Notes: generated from the letters alone by a model not told the origin. Shown: positions 16,465-25,227, counted from the stretch's first letter. The stretch is DNA of 64,000 nucleotides from Candidatus Villigracilis adiacens (GCA_016703605.1 JADJBU010000022.1:372001-436000), one strand, 5' to 3'. Numbers and translations: made by a program.

Positions 16465-17880
16465 ATGTGGCACACTTATATCAATGCGGCATCCGTCGAA
16501 GAGACGGTTGATATCCTTTCGAAGGAACGCGAACGGGCGCGGGTGGTGGCAGGCGGAACCGACCTCATCCTCGAACTCGAGCGCGGCGCACGCAAAGGCA
16601 TCGAAACGCTGATCGACGTGACGCGCATCCCCAACCTCGACCAGATCACGCTCGACGAAGACGACGTCATTCACATCGGCGCGCTGGTCACCCACAACGA
16701 TTGCGCGGCGTCCAAACTGATCCGCTCGCGGGCATATCCGCTGGCTCGCGCGGCATGGGAAGTGGGCGCGCCGCAGATTCGCAACCGCGGCACCGTCGCC
16801 GGGAATGTCATCACCGCCTCGCCCGCCAACGACACGATCACCCCGCTGATGGCGCTTGGGGCAAAAGTAACGCTTGCTTCGACGAGAGGAACGCGGGTTG
16901 TCCCGTTGAAAAGGTTCTACCTCGGCGTCCGAAAGACCGTGATGGAGCCGGACGAGATGCTGGTGGATATTTCCTTCCCGGCGTTGACCAAATCCCAGCG
17001 CGGGACGTTCATCAAACTGGCGCTTCGCCGCGCGCAAGCGATATCGCTGGTCAACGCGGCTCTCATCCTGGACCTCAAAGGGGATACCGTCAAATCTGCC
17101 TCAATCACACTGGGAGCGGTGACTCCCATCATCACCCACGCCGCGAAAGCCGAAAAATTTCTGGCGGGCAAAAAACTCAACGAGAAGAACATCATCGCCG
17201 CGGCAGACCTGGCGGTGAAATCCGCCAAACCCATCACAGACGTGCGCGGCTCAGCCAACTACCGCAGTGAAATGGCGCGCGTCATCACCCGCCGCGGGTT
17301 GACCGCCCTCCGCGATGGGAAGCAGCAAACGGGGATGCCGAAGAAGCCTGTTCTGCTTGCGGTGGCGCAAAGCGAAAACAGCAAAACGCAAAGCGCAAAA
17401 CCTGGCATGGCGTCGTTCCCTGAAAACAAGATCGAGACGACGATCAACGGAAAGAAGTTCGAATTTTCCAGCGGTCACGACAAAACCCTGCTGCGCTTAT
17501 TGCGCGAAGAAGGCATGTTGATCGGAACAAAAGAGGGCTGCGCTGAAGGCGAATGCGGAGCCTGTACCGTCTACCTCGACGGCAAGGCGGTCATGTCCTG
17601 CCTCGTCCCCGCCCCGCGCGCCCATCGCGCCGAGATCGTCACCGTCGAAGGGCTGGCAGACGGCGACACCCTGAACCCGGTGCAGAAAAAATTCATCGAA
17701 TACAATGCCGTCCAATGCGGGTACTGCATTCCCGGTTTCATCATGTCCGGCGCAAAATTACTTGAAGAAAAACCAAACCCAACCCGGAGCGAGATCGAAC
17801 AAGCCATTACCGGCAACCTGTGCCGCTGCACCGGGTATTACAAGATCGTCCAAGCCATCGAAGAAGCCGGAAAACTTTAA
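16465..17880 (+). CDS. Molybdenum hydroxylase FAD subunit fused to 2Fe-2S subunit
   Basis: 471 residues. FAD-binding domain (about 1-170; VVAGGTDLILELERG, ITASPANDTITPL), CO-dehydrogenase flavoprotein C-domain (about 175-285), then a low-complexity linker (about 295-318). A complete 2Fe-2S subunit follows (about 322-471) with plant-type cluster cysteines (GCAEGECGACTV...MSC) and the second cluster (QCGYC, LCRC). In most operons these are separate genes (coxM/coxS, xdhB/xdhC types). It passes electrons from the Mo-subunit at 18322 to FAD. Part of the linker is encoded by an AAAACGCAAAGCG-type repeat (17364-17402). Confidence 0.92.
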   Translation: MWHTYINAASVEETVDILSKERERARVVAGGTDLILELERGARKGIETLIDVTRIPNLDQITLDEDDVIHIGALVTHNDCAASKLIRSRAYPLARAAWEVGAPQIRNRGTVAGNVITASPANDTITPLMALGAKVTLASTRGTRVVPLKRFYLGVRKTVMEPDEMLVDISFPALTKSQRGTFIKLALRRAQAISLVNAALILDLKGDTVKSASITLGAVTPIITHAAKAEKFLAGKKLNEKNIIAAADLAVKSAKPITDVRGSANYRSEMARVITRRGLTALRDGKQQTGMPKKPVLLAVAQSENSKTQSAKPGMASFPENKIETTINGKKFEFSSGHDKTLLRLLREEGMLIGTKEGCAEGECGACTVYLDGKAVMSCLVPAPRAHRAEIVTVEGLADGDTLNPVQKKFIEYNAVQCGYCIPGFIMSGAKLLEEKPNPTRSEIEQAITGNLCRCTGYYKIVQAIEEAGKL

Positions 17881-17895
17881 CCCCAAGAGGACTGC

Positions 17896-18318
17896 ATGAG
17901 CAAATACAAAAGCTCCACCCTTGTAAAAGTCAAGGAAAGAACGAAGCAGCCGCACTACCTCTGGCGCGGAATCGGATGCGTCATGATGATTGTGCTCCCG
18001 GCGTTTTCCTATGTCACCGGAAAGCTGATCATCGACGCCCTGATCAAAGCGCGCTATTACATCCCCTATCAACTGCTTGGGTATCCCGCGCTGCCTTCCC
18101 TGTTCTATCAATCGCGCGGGCTGATGACGATCCTGGGACCCATCCTTAAGATCAATAATCTCTACGCCTACCTGACCGCCGGTTTTCTCATCATGCTGCT
18201 GCTGGGCGGCGTGATCTCGCTGATCTACGCGATAATCTACAGGATGTTCGGAGCCTCGCAATACGGACCCCTCGACGCGCCGCCTCCGAAATACAAGGCG
18301 AAGACCTACAAAAGATAA
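17896..18318 (+). CDS. Small two-helix membrane protein inside the Mo-hydroxylase operon
   Basis: 140 residues with hydrophobic segments at about 29-50 and 92-118 and basic, Lys/Tyr-rich ends. AGAGGAC lies just before the ATG. It sits 15 bases after the FAD/FeS gene and 3 bases before the Mo-subunit gene, so it is translated as part of that operon. Unknown family; it may anchor the enzyme to the membrane or link it to a quinone pathway, which is inference from position only. Confidence 0.75.
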   Translation: MSKYKSSTLVKVKERTKQPHYLWRGIGCVMMIVLPAFSYVTGKLIIDALIKARYYIPYQLLGYPALPSLFYQSRGLMTILGPILKINNLYAYLTAGFLIMLLLGGVISLIYAIIYRMFGASQYGPLDAPPPKYKAKTYKR

Positions 18319-18321
18319 ACC

Positions 18322-20526
18322 ATGCCCATCGACCTGATAGGAACCTCCCCCAACCGAATCGACTCTCAGGGCAAAGTCACTGGCGAGACCCAATACTCCG
18401 GCGACCGCGCCCTGCCCGGTATGTTGTTCATGAAAACGCTCATGGCAGAACGCCCCCATGCGCGCGTGCGTGCAATCCGCACCGAAAAGGCGTCAGCCGC
18501 GCCGGGGGTTGTCGCCGTTTACACCGCCAAAGATATTCCAATCAACGAATACGGATTGCAGATACCAGACCAGCCCGTGTTGTGCGGGCCCGGCTCCAGC
18601 AAACCGCACACCGACATCGTCCGCTTTGTCGGAGACCAGGTCGCCGCGCTGGTGGCGGAAAGCGAATCCCAGGCTGCGGACGCGCTCAAACTCATCGAAG
18701 TGGATTATGAAGACCTCCCGCCTCTCACGGACCCGGAGGCTGCGATGCGCCCCGATGCGCCTCTTCTCCACCCAGACCGGGGCGACTCGAATGTCTGCGT
18801 CCATTACAAGATCCGCAAAGGGGATGTGGAAGACGGGTTCGCCCAAGCCGATGTCATCGTCGAAGGCGAATACCGCACCCCGGTGCAGGAACACGCCTAC
18901 CTCCAGCCCGAGGCGGGGCTTGCCTACATCGACGATGAGGACAGGGTCGTTGTCGAAAGCGCCGGTCAATGGACTCATGCCGACCGCAAATCCATCGCCC
19001 ATGCCCTCGACCTGCCCGAAGAAAAAGTGCGCGTGATCTACCCCGCCATCGGCGGCGCATTCGGCGGGCGCGAAGACCTCTCGGTGCAGATCGTCATTGC
19101 GCTGGCGGCGATGAAACTCAAACGCCCGGTCAAGATCATCTGGTCGCGGCGCGAATCGATGATCGGGCACGGCAAACGCCATGCCGTCATCCTGCGCGCC
19201 AAATGGGGCGCAACGAAAGACGGAAAACTGGTCGCCGCCGATAATGTGTTGATCGGCGACGGCGGCGCATATATGTACACCACCAATAAGGTCCTTGGTA
19301 ATGCGGCAATCACCTCGACCGGACCGTATTTCATTCCCAACGTAAAAGCGGACGTGTACGGCGTCTACACCAACAACGTTCCCGGCGCGGCATTCCGCGG
19401 GTTCGGCGCTCCACAGGCGTTGTTCATGGCGGAAGGGCAGATGAATAAACTCGCCGAAAAACTGGGCATGGACCCGGTTGAGTTCCGCCTGAAGAACGCC
19501 CTGCGCGAAGGCGACACGCTCGACGTGGGCACACCCGTCCCGACCCCGGTCAGCGTGGTGGAAACGATCACAGCGGCGCGTGATTCATTCAAGTGGAAAA
19601 AGGCGGCAAAGAGAAAAACGCAAGGCACAAAACGCAAGGCGCAAAACGCAATTGCGCGGGGGCGCGGGTTCGCGGCTGGATTCAAAAACGTGGGCTTCTC
19701 GTTCGGCTACAAGGAAAACTGCTGGGCAAAGGTCGAGATCCACGGCAAGACCGAGATCGAACGCGTTGTATTACACCATGCCGGCGCGGAAGTCGGTCAG
19801 GGCTTTCAGACCGTGATGACCCAGATCGCGGCACACAGCCTGGGCGTGCCAATGAGCATGGTCGAGATGCGCACTTCGGACACAGCCACGCAAGGCAACC
19901 CCGGCTCCGCCTCGGCTTCGCGATTGACCTTCATGGCGGGCAACTCCGTCAAAGGCGCGGCAGAAGCGGCTCTCGAAAAATGGAAAGCGGAGGAACGACC
20001 CGCTATCGCCGAATTCCAGTATTTTGCCCCGCCGACAACTCCGATGGACAAAGAAACCGGCTACTCGATGCCAAACTTCCAATACGCCTATGTGGCGCAA
20101 GCCGTGGATGTGGAATTGGATACCGAGACAGGTCATGTACGCGTCAAGCGCATCGTATCGGCAGACGACGTAGGCAAAGCCATCAACCCGGACCTGGTCG
20201 TGGGTCAGATCGAAGGCGGGCTTGTGCAGGCGCATGGTTACGCCGTTCTCGAAGACTTCAAGACGCGCGACGGTCGTGTGTTGACCGACCAGTTGAGCAC
20301 CTACCTGATCCCCACCATTTGGGATATTCCCGAAAAGGTCGAATCGGTGCTTGTGGAAGTACCCGACTCGAACGGTCCCTGGGGGGCGCGTGGAATGGGC
20401 GAACTGCCTTATCTCCCGGTCGCTCCCGCCATCGCCGCCGCCATCCACGACGCAACCGGCGTGTGGATGGACGAATTTCCCTTCACGCCCGAAAGGGTGT
20501 TGAAGGCGTTGGGAAAGATAAAGTAG
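18322..20526 (+). CDS. Xanthine dehydrogenase-family molybdopterin-binding subunit
   Basis: 734 residues, full length for the family. Typical blocks: IGGAFGGREDLSVQ, AAFRGFGAPQALF (the XDH-type loop, not the AYxCSFR loop of form I CO dehydrogenase), GAEVGQGFQTVMTQIA, and the C-terminal GARGMGELPYLPVAPA with the catalytic-type Glu. It hydroxylates an aromatic heterocycle or aldehyde; the substrate is unknown. Near residues 428-446 a Lys/Arg/Gln-rich stretch (KRKTQGTKRKAQN) is encoded by a short tandem repeat (19600-19651) and interrupts the usual domain sequence. XdhC follows. Confidence 0.92.
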   Translation: MPIDLIGTSPNRIDSQGKVTGETQYSGDRALPGMLFMKTLMAERPHARVRAIRTEKASAAPGVVAVYTAKDIPINEYGLQIPDQPVLCGPGSSKPHTDIVRFVGDQVAALVAESESQAADALKLIEVDYEDLPPLTDPEAAMRPDAPLLHPDRGDSNVCVHYKIRKGDVEDGFAQADVIVEGEYRTPVQEHAYLQPEAGLAYIDDEDRVVVESAGQWTHADRKSIAHALDLPEEKVRVIYPAIGGAFGGREDLSVQIVIALAAMKLKRPVKIIWSRRESMIGHGKRHAVILRAKWGATKDGKLVAADNVLIGDGGAYMYTTNKVLGNAAITSTGPYFIPNVKADVYGVYTNNVPGAAFRGFGAPQALFMAEGQMNKLAEKLGMDPVEFRLKNALREGDTLDVGTPVPTPVSVVETITAARDSFKWKKAAKRKTQGTKRKAQNAIARGRGFAAGFKNVGFSFGYKENCWAKVEIHGKTEIERVVLHHAGAEVGQGFQTVMTQIAAHSLGVPMSMVEMRTSDTATQGNPGSASASRLTFMAGNSVKGAAEAALEKWKAEERPAIAEFQYFAPPTTPMDKETGYSMPNFQYAYVAQAVDVELDTETGHVRVKRIVSADDVGKAINPDLVVGQIEGGLVQAHGYAVLEDFKTRDGRVLTDQLSTYLIPTIWDIPEKVESVLVEVPDSNGPWGARGMGELPYLPVAPAIAAAIHDATGVWMDEFPFTPERVLKALGKIK

Positions 20527-20528
20527 CT

Positions 20529-20586
20529 GCCGTACCGCAAGATTTATCTTGCGGCGCGATGGACAAAGTGAACTTTGTCGTACCTG
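20529..20586. repeat. Double-hairpin palindrome between the Mo-subunit gene and xdhC
   Basis: CGCAAGAT-TT-ATCTTGCG (20536-20553) and GACAAAGT-GA-ACTTTGTC (20562-20579) are two perfect stems enclosed by GTAC on both sides (20532-20535, 20580-20583). The whole could fold as a three-way junction. Confidence 0.6.
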
Positions 20587-20592
20587 GCTGAC

Positions 20593-21387
20593 ATGACATC
20601 CATCTACCAAGCCTTATCCAAACTCGAAAAGACCAACCAGCCTGCCGCGCTTTGTACCGTGATCAAGAGCGAAGGTTCCACGCCGCGGCATGTGGGCAGC
20701 AAGATGCTTGTCTACGCGGACGGAAAATTCATCGGCACTGTGGGCGGCGGCGACCTCGAACACCGCGTCCTCGACGAAGCCTGGATGGCGATCAGCGACG
20801 GCGAGCCGCGTTATTTGCATTACAACATGGCTGACCCATCGCGCGGCGACCCCGGCGTATGCGGTGGCCAGGTGGAGGTGTTTGTGGAACCGATCCTTCC
20901 GGCTCCGACTTTGGTGGTGATCGGCGCGGGGCATGTCGGCAAAGCCGTTGTGCATCTGGCAAAGTGGCTGGGCTTCCGCGTTGTGGCAAGCGACGACCGG
21001 GCGGAATTCTGCACACCTGAATCCACACCCGGCGCGGATGAATACCTGCCCGTCGAGATGGGGAAAATGGCAGAGTCGCTCAAGATCACGAATCGAACCT
21101 ATTTGGTAGTGACCAGCCGCGGGTCCAGTGTTGATGCGCTGGGTCTTCCATCCCTGCTTGCCTCACAAGCCGCTTACATCGGCGTCATCGGTTCAAAACG
21201 CCGCTGGGCGACGACCGTCAAGGCGTTGAAGGAAAAGGGGGTGACAGATGAACTCATCGCGAAAGTCCACTCTCCAATCGGTTTGGAATTGCAGGCTGAA
21301 ACGCCGGAGGAGATCGCCGTAAGCATCATGGCAGAGGTCTTGATGGTGCGCGATAAGGGGACGGGGAAGCAGATGGGGAGGGGGTGA
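20593..21387 (+). CDS. XdhC/CoxI family molybdenum cofactor sulfuration/insertion factor
   Basis: 264 residues from the ATG at 20593. The N-terminal XdhC/CoxI domain (about 5-85; KSEGSTPRHVGSKMLVYADG and GTVGGGDLEHRV) is followed by a Rossmann-like C-domain (about 100-240; VVIGAGHVGKAVVHLAKWLG, then YIGVIGSKRRW). XdhC binds Mo-cofactor and delivers its sulfurated form to the hydroxylase. Its place after the Mo-subunit fits. No strong ribosome site is visible; the double hairpin precedes it. Confidence 0.9.
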   Translation: MTSIYQALSKLEKTNQPAALCTVIKSEGSTPRHVGSKMLVYADGKFIGTVGGGDLEHRVLDEAWMAISDGEPRYLHYNMADPSRGDPGVCGGQVEVFVEPILPAPTLVVIGAGHVGKAVVHLAKWLGFRVVASDDRAEFCTPESTPGADEYLPVEMGKMAESLKITNRTYLVVTSRGSSVDALGLPSLLASQAAYIGVIGSKRRWATTVKALKEKGVTDELIAKVHSPIGLELQAETPEEIAVSIMAEVLMVRDKGTGKQMGRG

Positions 21388-21416
21388 GTAGTGAGTAGTG
21401 AATAGTGAGTAGTGAG
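21386..21416. repeat. Short tandem GAGTAGTGA repeat
   Basis: Four imperfect copies of GTAGTGAGTA/GAATAGTGA beginning at the xdhC stop codon. The following 70 bases (to about 21480) are purine-rich GGAAGGCAGA-type low-complexity sequence with no gene. Confidence 0.65.
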
Positions 21417-21522
21417 CGGAAGGCAGAAGGCGGAAGAGGAAAGTGGGTGGAAGGCAGAGGGTGGGGTGGGGGGGTGGAAACGAATTTATTTGCGCGGCGT
21501 AGATGAATGGTAAAAACGGTTC

Positions 21523-21550
21523 TTGACCGGGCTATTAGATGGACTATAAT
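21523..21550 (+). promoter_or_regulatory. Promoter of the SPFH gene
   Basis: TTGACC (21523-21528), 16-base spacer, TATAAT (21545-21550), 31 bases before the ATG. Confidence 0.7.
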
Positions 21551-21581
21551 CAACTTGTTATTCACTCAAAGGAGAGAAACC

Positions 21582-22619
21582 ATGGCTAGAATTTTCGATG
21601 TCATTGAATACCCGAATGAAATGGCAAGCGAGATCGTGCGCCGCTTCCCCGAGGAAGGCTACGGCGATTTCCGCATCGGCTCGCAGGTGATCGTGCGCGA
21701 AAGCCAGTCCGCCGTCTTCTTCCGCGACGGTCAGGCGCTGGATGTGTTCAAACCCGGGCGGCATACCATCACAACAGCGAACATCCCCAAAGTCATTGAC
21801 TTCATCGGCAAGGCGTTCAATGACCGCACCCCCTTCCCCGCCGAGGTCTATTTCGTCTCGCGCAAGGAATTCGCAAACGAAAAATGGGGCACGTCGCAGG
21901 CAATCCCCGTTCAGACCCCCGGCGTCGGTCTGGGATGGTTTTTCTTCCAGGGCTTCGGCACCTACTCGTTCCAGGTGAAAGACCCGCAGCAGTTCGTGAC
22001 CCAGATCGTCGGCGCGACGGGGTCGTATCGCACTTCGGAAATCCAGGAACGCCTGAAGAATTTGCTCGTCTCCAAACTTGGCGATGTGCTCGGCGAGACT
22101 CCCAATATCGGCACCAAGTTGAGCGGCTTGATCGAAGAGATCGGCGCAGCGGTCCGCGCGAAAGCCAACCCCGAATTCGAGTCGATCGGGCTCACGCTCA
22201 AGACCTTCATCGTCGGGAGCCTTCGCCCCAGCCAGAAATCGGCTCAGGAACTACGGGACGCCGGGTACCTCGACCCCGCAACCTATGCCCAGCTCCAGGC
22301 TGCGGATGCGATGCGCGAAGCGGCGAACAACCAGAGCGGCGGCGCGGGTCTCACCGCGGGGATCGGCGCAGGCATGGGCATCGGCAACCTGATGGGTCAG
22401 GCTCTGCAAGGCGGCATGGGGAACACAGGCGGTGCGGCATCGGGAGGCGGCGCAGCGCAAATGCCAGACATCATGACCCCCGCCGAAGCGGCACAGTTCA
22501 TGAAGGTAACTGAAGACGACATCCTCGAAGCCATCAAGGACGGCAGCCTGAAAGCCAAGAAAGTCGGCAAGGCATTCCGCATCAGCAAGGATAACCTTGA
22601 TGCGTTCATGAATAGCTAG
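21582..22619 (+). CDS. SPFH/Band-7 (YdjI-like) protein with C-terminal excisionase-type HTH
   Basis: 345 residues from the ATG with AAAGGAGAG upstream. Residues about 1-240 form an SPFH domain of the YdjI / virion-core-like type (RIFDVIEYPNEMASEIVRRF at the N-terminus, QSAVFFRDGQALDVF). A Gly/Met-rich linker follows (about 265-295). The last 50 residues, MTPAEAAQFMKVTEDDILEA onward, look like a MerR/excisionase-type HTH_17. YdjI homologues organise membrane stress responses in Bacillus. The HTH may serve as a protein-binding rather than DNA-binding module. It has its own promoter and terminator. Confidence 0.85.
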   Translation: MARIFDVIEYPNEMASEIVRRFPEEGYGDFRIGSQVIVRESQSAVFFRDGQALDVFKPGRHTITTANIPKVIDFIGKAFNDRTPFPAEVYFVSRKEFANEKWGTSQAIPVQTPGVGLGWFFFQGFGTYSFQVKDPQQFVTQIVGATGSYRTSEIQERLKNLLVSKLGDVLGETPNIGTKLSGLIEEIGAAVRAKANPEFESIGLTLKTFIVGSLRPSQKSAQELRDAGYLDPATYAQLQAADAMREAANNQSGGAGLTAGIGAGMGIGNLMGQALQGGMGNTGGAASGGGAAQMPDIMTPAEAAQFMKVTEDDILEAIKDGSLKAKKVGKAFRISKDNLDAFMNS

Positions 22620-22636
22620 ACAAAATTAAAGAGTAA

Positions 22637-22674
22637 AAGGACAGGCTGTCGATGCGACAGCCTGTCCTTTTTAT
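22637..22674 (+). terminator. Strong rho-independent terminator
   Basis: AAGGACAGGCTGTC (22637-22650), loop GATGC, exact complement (22656-22669), then TTTTTATT. It ends the SPFH unit and marks the left edge of the RHS accessory region. Confidence 0.92.
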
Positions 22675-22680
22675 TTGCAA

Positions 22681-22783
22681 CCGTCGTCTCGCCCGTGAAG
22701 CCGTAGGGGGTGGACGAGGTCCCAGCCATGTAGGTCACTGTCCCATACGGATCGTAAGTCCGCGCAGAGGTGATCCCTCCCGC
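22681..22783 (-). pseudogene. RHS-repeat fragment
   Basis: On the minus strand this stretch reads SARTYDPYGTVTYMAG followed by TSSTPYGFTGETT, the typical YDPYG...YGFTGE block of RHS core proteins. It has no start or stop of its own. It is a remnant lying immediately beyond the SPFH terminator. Confidence 0.75.
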
Positions 22784-22817
22784 CTAGTCTGTCATTTGAC
22801 GGACAGATTCGAGGGCA

Positions 22818-23387
22818 TCATGGATACAGGCGACTCGCGATTTGCCCATCGACGTACTCTACTATATCTTCAAATCTGTCATACGTCATTTCATCGTCGA
22901 TCATAGAATGTACTGTCAAGACAAATTCTTGATACCGAGCTGTATATTCACACCGATAACCCGCCCAATTCCCGCATGCGCTGATCGATTCGTCTGAAAA
23001 GCTGCTCTCAAATTGCAATTCATTGGACGGTCGCCATGGTTCTCTTGACAACTGGTTTTGATCGCGAATAAACGTCTCCTCCGCTCGACGAATTGTAGGA
23101 TATCCCCTAACAATAAAAGCAAAATATCGGGTGCTTTCGCCTGTTCCCCATGTAACTCCCTGCCACATGTCATTAATGACCAAATTATCTCTAATTCTTG
23201 AAGGTTCGTCTACCACTGCTCCTTCAGGGAACAAGTAATCGGGTAATTCCAAGTCAGCAGCGATAAAACCCCGCTCAGGAGCGCAATTCCACCAAAAACA
23301 TAGGTTCAATGCATACTGAACCGCAAGGGCACACAATATCGTCAAAATAAGCAATATCAAAAGCCTTGAGATATTCTTTCTAGCCAT
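22818..23387 (-). CDS. Candidate immunity protein, membrane-anchored (copy 1)
   Basis: 189 residues with an N-terminal hydrophobic anchor (about 7-28) followed by a Cys/Trp-rich FWWNCAPERGF. The rest is a soluble domain with CGNWAGYRCEYTARYQEF and the C-terminal IVEYVDGQIASRLYP. It is clearly homologous to the gene at 26784-27365 (shared FWW-C-P, LP-YLFPE, CGNW, ARYQE, ISSRLYP) and to the broken copy at 31501-33062. In each case it directly follows an RHS-type toxin domain gene, the arrangement of toxin-immunity pairs. No known family is recognised, so the immunity role is inferred from context. Confidence 0.7.
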   Translation of the reverse strand: MARKNISRLLILLILTILCALAVQYALNLCFWWNCAPERGFIAADLELPDYLFPEGAVVDEPSRIRDNLVINDMWQGVTWGTGESTRYFAFIVRGYPTIRRAEETFIRDQNQLSREPWRPSNELQFESSFSDESISACGNWAGYRCEYTARYQEFVLTVHSMIDDEMTYDRFEDIVEYVDGQIASRLYP

Positions 23388-23503
23388 TACTCACCTTCTA
23401 TCATTGGTTCATGTCCAGAACAGGCGGCGGTATAAGCGAATTTCTACTTGAATTTGTCTTGAATTACATGCAAAATCAATATTCTTGAATATGGGTTCGA
23501 TTT

Positions 23504-24199
23504 TTAGTTGTTGAAATCATCAGGCCCATACATATTTTTCTCCGGGCGGGCGGGGAACGGCTCAATGAACCTTGCCGGAGGTTTTTGAAACCTGGTAAAT
23601 CCATGCACGTGCAACGCCAAATGAAGTTGGTAAGGCTTTATACCTCCTGGGTACTCTCTCGCCAATTGGAAGCCAAGGTCTACAGCAACTTGGTCTCCCG
23701 GATTGTCACAAAGTATTGGCATAGAATTACTCCTACAGTTTGACCATTGAACTTCCTCACCTTCAAGAGCCTGTTCGAATAACTCCAACGCGCCGCCTAC
23801 AACACCCGCAAAAAGTTCATTCATCTTCGCCCTGCCAGCCACATAACCGAAATGTATATTTCCTGCTGTCGAATAGTCTACCCAGCTGCAATACCCCATC
23901 ATGCCACATAGGATAATGCCGCCCTCAGCCAGATTTTCCATACCCACCTTAATATCCCATTCCCTTTCCGGGCCCTCTAATCCAAGGAATTGTAGGTATG
24001 CAGATGCCATCATTGCCGCTCCTGCAGGAGGAGAAACAAGCAAAACAGGAGTTGCCCAACTTACCAAACCTGCAATTTTCTTCACCCTATTATCCTTGCC
24101 ATGTTTGTCCATGGCACGGGCGAGATAATCCGTCATATCAACTTGTGGGTATTCGTCAACTACTCCTGTGCAGTCACCAAGTACGCTAGGGATATGCAA
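23504..24199 (-). CDS. Orphan C-terminal toxin domain, polymorphic toxin type 44-like (copy 1)
   Basis: Up to 231 residues; the frame opens with a TTG at 24199 and has no RHS core in front, so the N-terminus is truncated and expression is doubtful. The motifs WDIKVGMENL, GNIHFGYVAGRAKM and CDNPGDQVAVDLGFQLA align with the copies at 27380 and 30500 and, from memory, with the polymorphic toxin type 44 domain (Ntox44), a predicted RNase. The C-terminal 40 residues (FTRFQKPPARFIEPF) are proline-rich. The immunity candidate follows 116 bases downstream. The family call needs a profile search. Confidence 0.6.
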   Translation of the reverse strand: MHIPSVLGDCTGVVDEYPQVDMTDYLARAMDKHGKDNRVKKIAGLVSWATPVLLVSPPAGAAMMASAYLQFLGLEGPEREWDIKVGMENLAEGGIILCGMMGYCSWVDYSTAGNIHFGYVAGRAKMNELFAGVVGGALELFEQALEGEEVQWSNCRSNSMPILCDNPGDQVAVDLGFQLAREYPGGIKPYQLHLALHVHGFTRFQKPPARFIEPFPARPEKNMYGPDDFNN

Positions 24200-24210
24200 A
24201 TAACCATTAT

Positions 24211-24230
24211 ATCGATTACATTAAGTAATT
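24211..24230. other. Possible recombination-site core
   Basis: TTACATTAAGT (24216-24226) within ATTACATTAAGTAAT, an imperfect dyad. The same 11-mer occurs at 30529-30539 and, inverted, at 29437-29447, each time at the edge of a toxin cassette. It lies about 100 bases before the first tyrosine recombinase gene. Functional assignment is speculative. Confidence 0.35.
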
Positions 24231-24321
24231 GTCAGACAATGCTTGAAACACCTGCCTCCCGGTGCTACGCTGGATGAGACCCGCCAAGGTTCCATCCAAC
24301 ATAACCCCAGGAGGTTTTTGT

Positions 24322-25227
24322 ATGTTATCAGAAATCGAGCAGTTCCAGAAATGGCTGAGACGCAGAGCTCCACACAGCAGCACGCCCATCCATTACGCCA
24401 GTGACTTGGTGTTGTTCTTCAACAACTCCATATCCGTGGGGAATGTCACGACGCAGGATGTGGATCAATTCATCGAACAAAGCCAGAAGAAAGGTCATGC
24501 TATTGCCACAATCAATCGCAGGCTTGCAGCATTATGTTCGTTCTATCGTTATCTGGCAATGATGTCAGATGAAGCGCCAGCCAATCCCGTGCGACTCAGA
24601 AGACATTGTCTCCGTGAAGGCACTCACCTGCCGCGCGATGTAAAGGATGAAGACCTGGCGCGCCTCTTCGCCCAAATCACATCCACACGAGACCGCGCCA
24701 TATTTCTGTTGATGTTAAGGTGCGGCTTGCGAGTAGGAGAAGTTCGTAACCTTTCCCTGAACGACTTGTATTTGTACTCTCTATCCGGCAATTTACCCCG
24801 GCTGTGGCTGCACGGCAAGGGAGACAAGGAGCGGGTGGTTTATCTCTCTGCACAAGTCGTGAATGCACTGGAAGCATGGCTGGCAATCCGTCCGAATGGA
24901 AATGAACAGGCCGTCTTCGTGAATCGCTCTGGTAAACGCCTCACCGTCACCGGCATCCAATCGCTGCTGGCAGGGTACTGCCAACGTATAGATGTTCCCG
25001 CAGGCTACGCTTCGCTTTGGATCACCTGCCATCAATTGCGGCATACTTTCGGCAGACATCTCGTGGAAGCGCGCGTACCCGTTCCCACCATCCAGAAACT
25101 CATGGGACATGCCCGCATCCGTACCACCGAGATCTATTTGCACATCGCAGACAAACAAGTTCAGGCAGATTACGAAGCCGCCATGGAACAGATCATGGAG
25201 AGGCTCTCGCTCCAGGAGACGGCATGA
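24322..25227 (+). CDS. Tyrosine recombinase (XerC/D-like), first of a tandem pair
   Basis: 301 residues from the ATG with CCAGGAGG 5 bases upstream. There is an N-terminal SAM-like core-binding domain (about 5-90; TQDVDQFIEQSQKKGHA, TINRRLAALCSFYRYL), then the catalytic domain. Active-site residues visible: Arg in CGLRVGEVRNL, Lys in GKGDKERVV, HxxR in CHQLRHTFG, His in LMGHARI, and the nucleophile Tyr in RTTEIYLHI. All are present, so it is likely active. It overlaps the next recombinase gene by ATGA. Such pairs act together in some transposons (Tn554-like) or in site-specific cassette exchange. Confidence 0.93.
   Translation: MLSEIEQFQKWLRRRAPHSSTPIHYASDLVLFFNNSISVGNVTTQDVDQFIEQSQKKGHAIATINRRLAALCSFYRYLAMMSDEAPANPVRLRRHCLREGTHLPRDVKDEDLARLFAQITSTRDRAIFLLMLRCGLRVGEVRNLSLNDLYLYSLSGNLPRLWLHGKGDKERVVYLSAQVVNALEAWLAIRPNGNEQAVFVNRSGKRLTVTGIQSLLAGYCQRIDVPAGYASLWITCHQLRHTFGRHLVEARVPVPTIQKLMGHARIRTTEIYLHIADKQVQADYEAAMEQIMERLSLQETA

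Noticed and set aside
18493..19182. 229-codon minus-strand frame over the Mo-subunit gene
   Set aside because: Antisense shadow of a well-supported gene; composition and lack of motifs argue against it.
16465..20526. Form I aerobic CO dehydrogenase
   Set aside because: The large subunit has the XDH-type FRGFG loop and lacks the AYxCSFR motif of CoxL.
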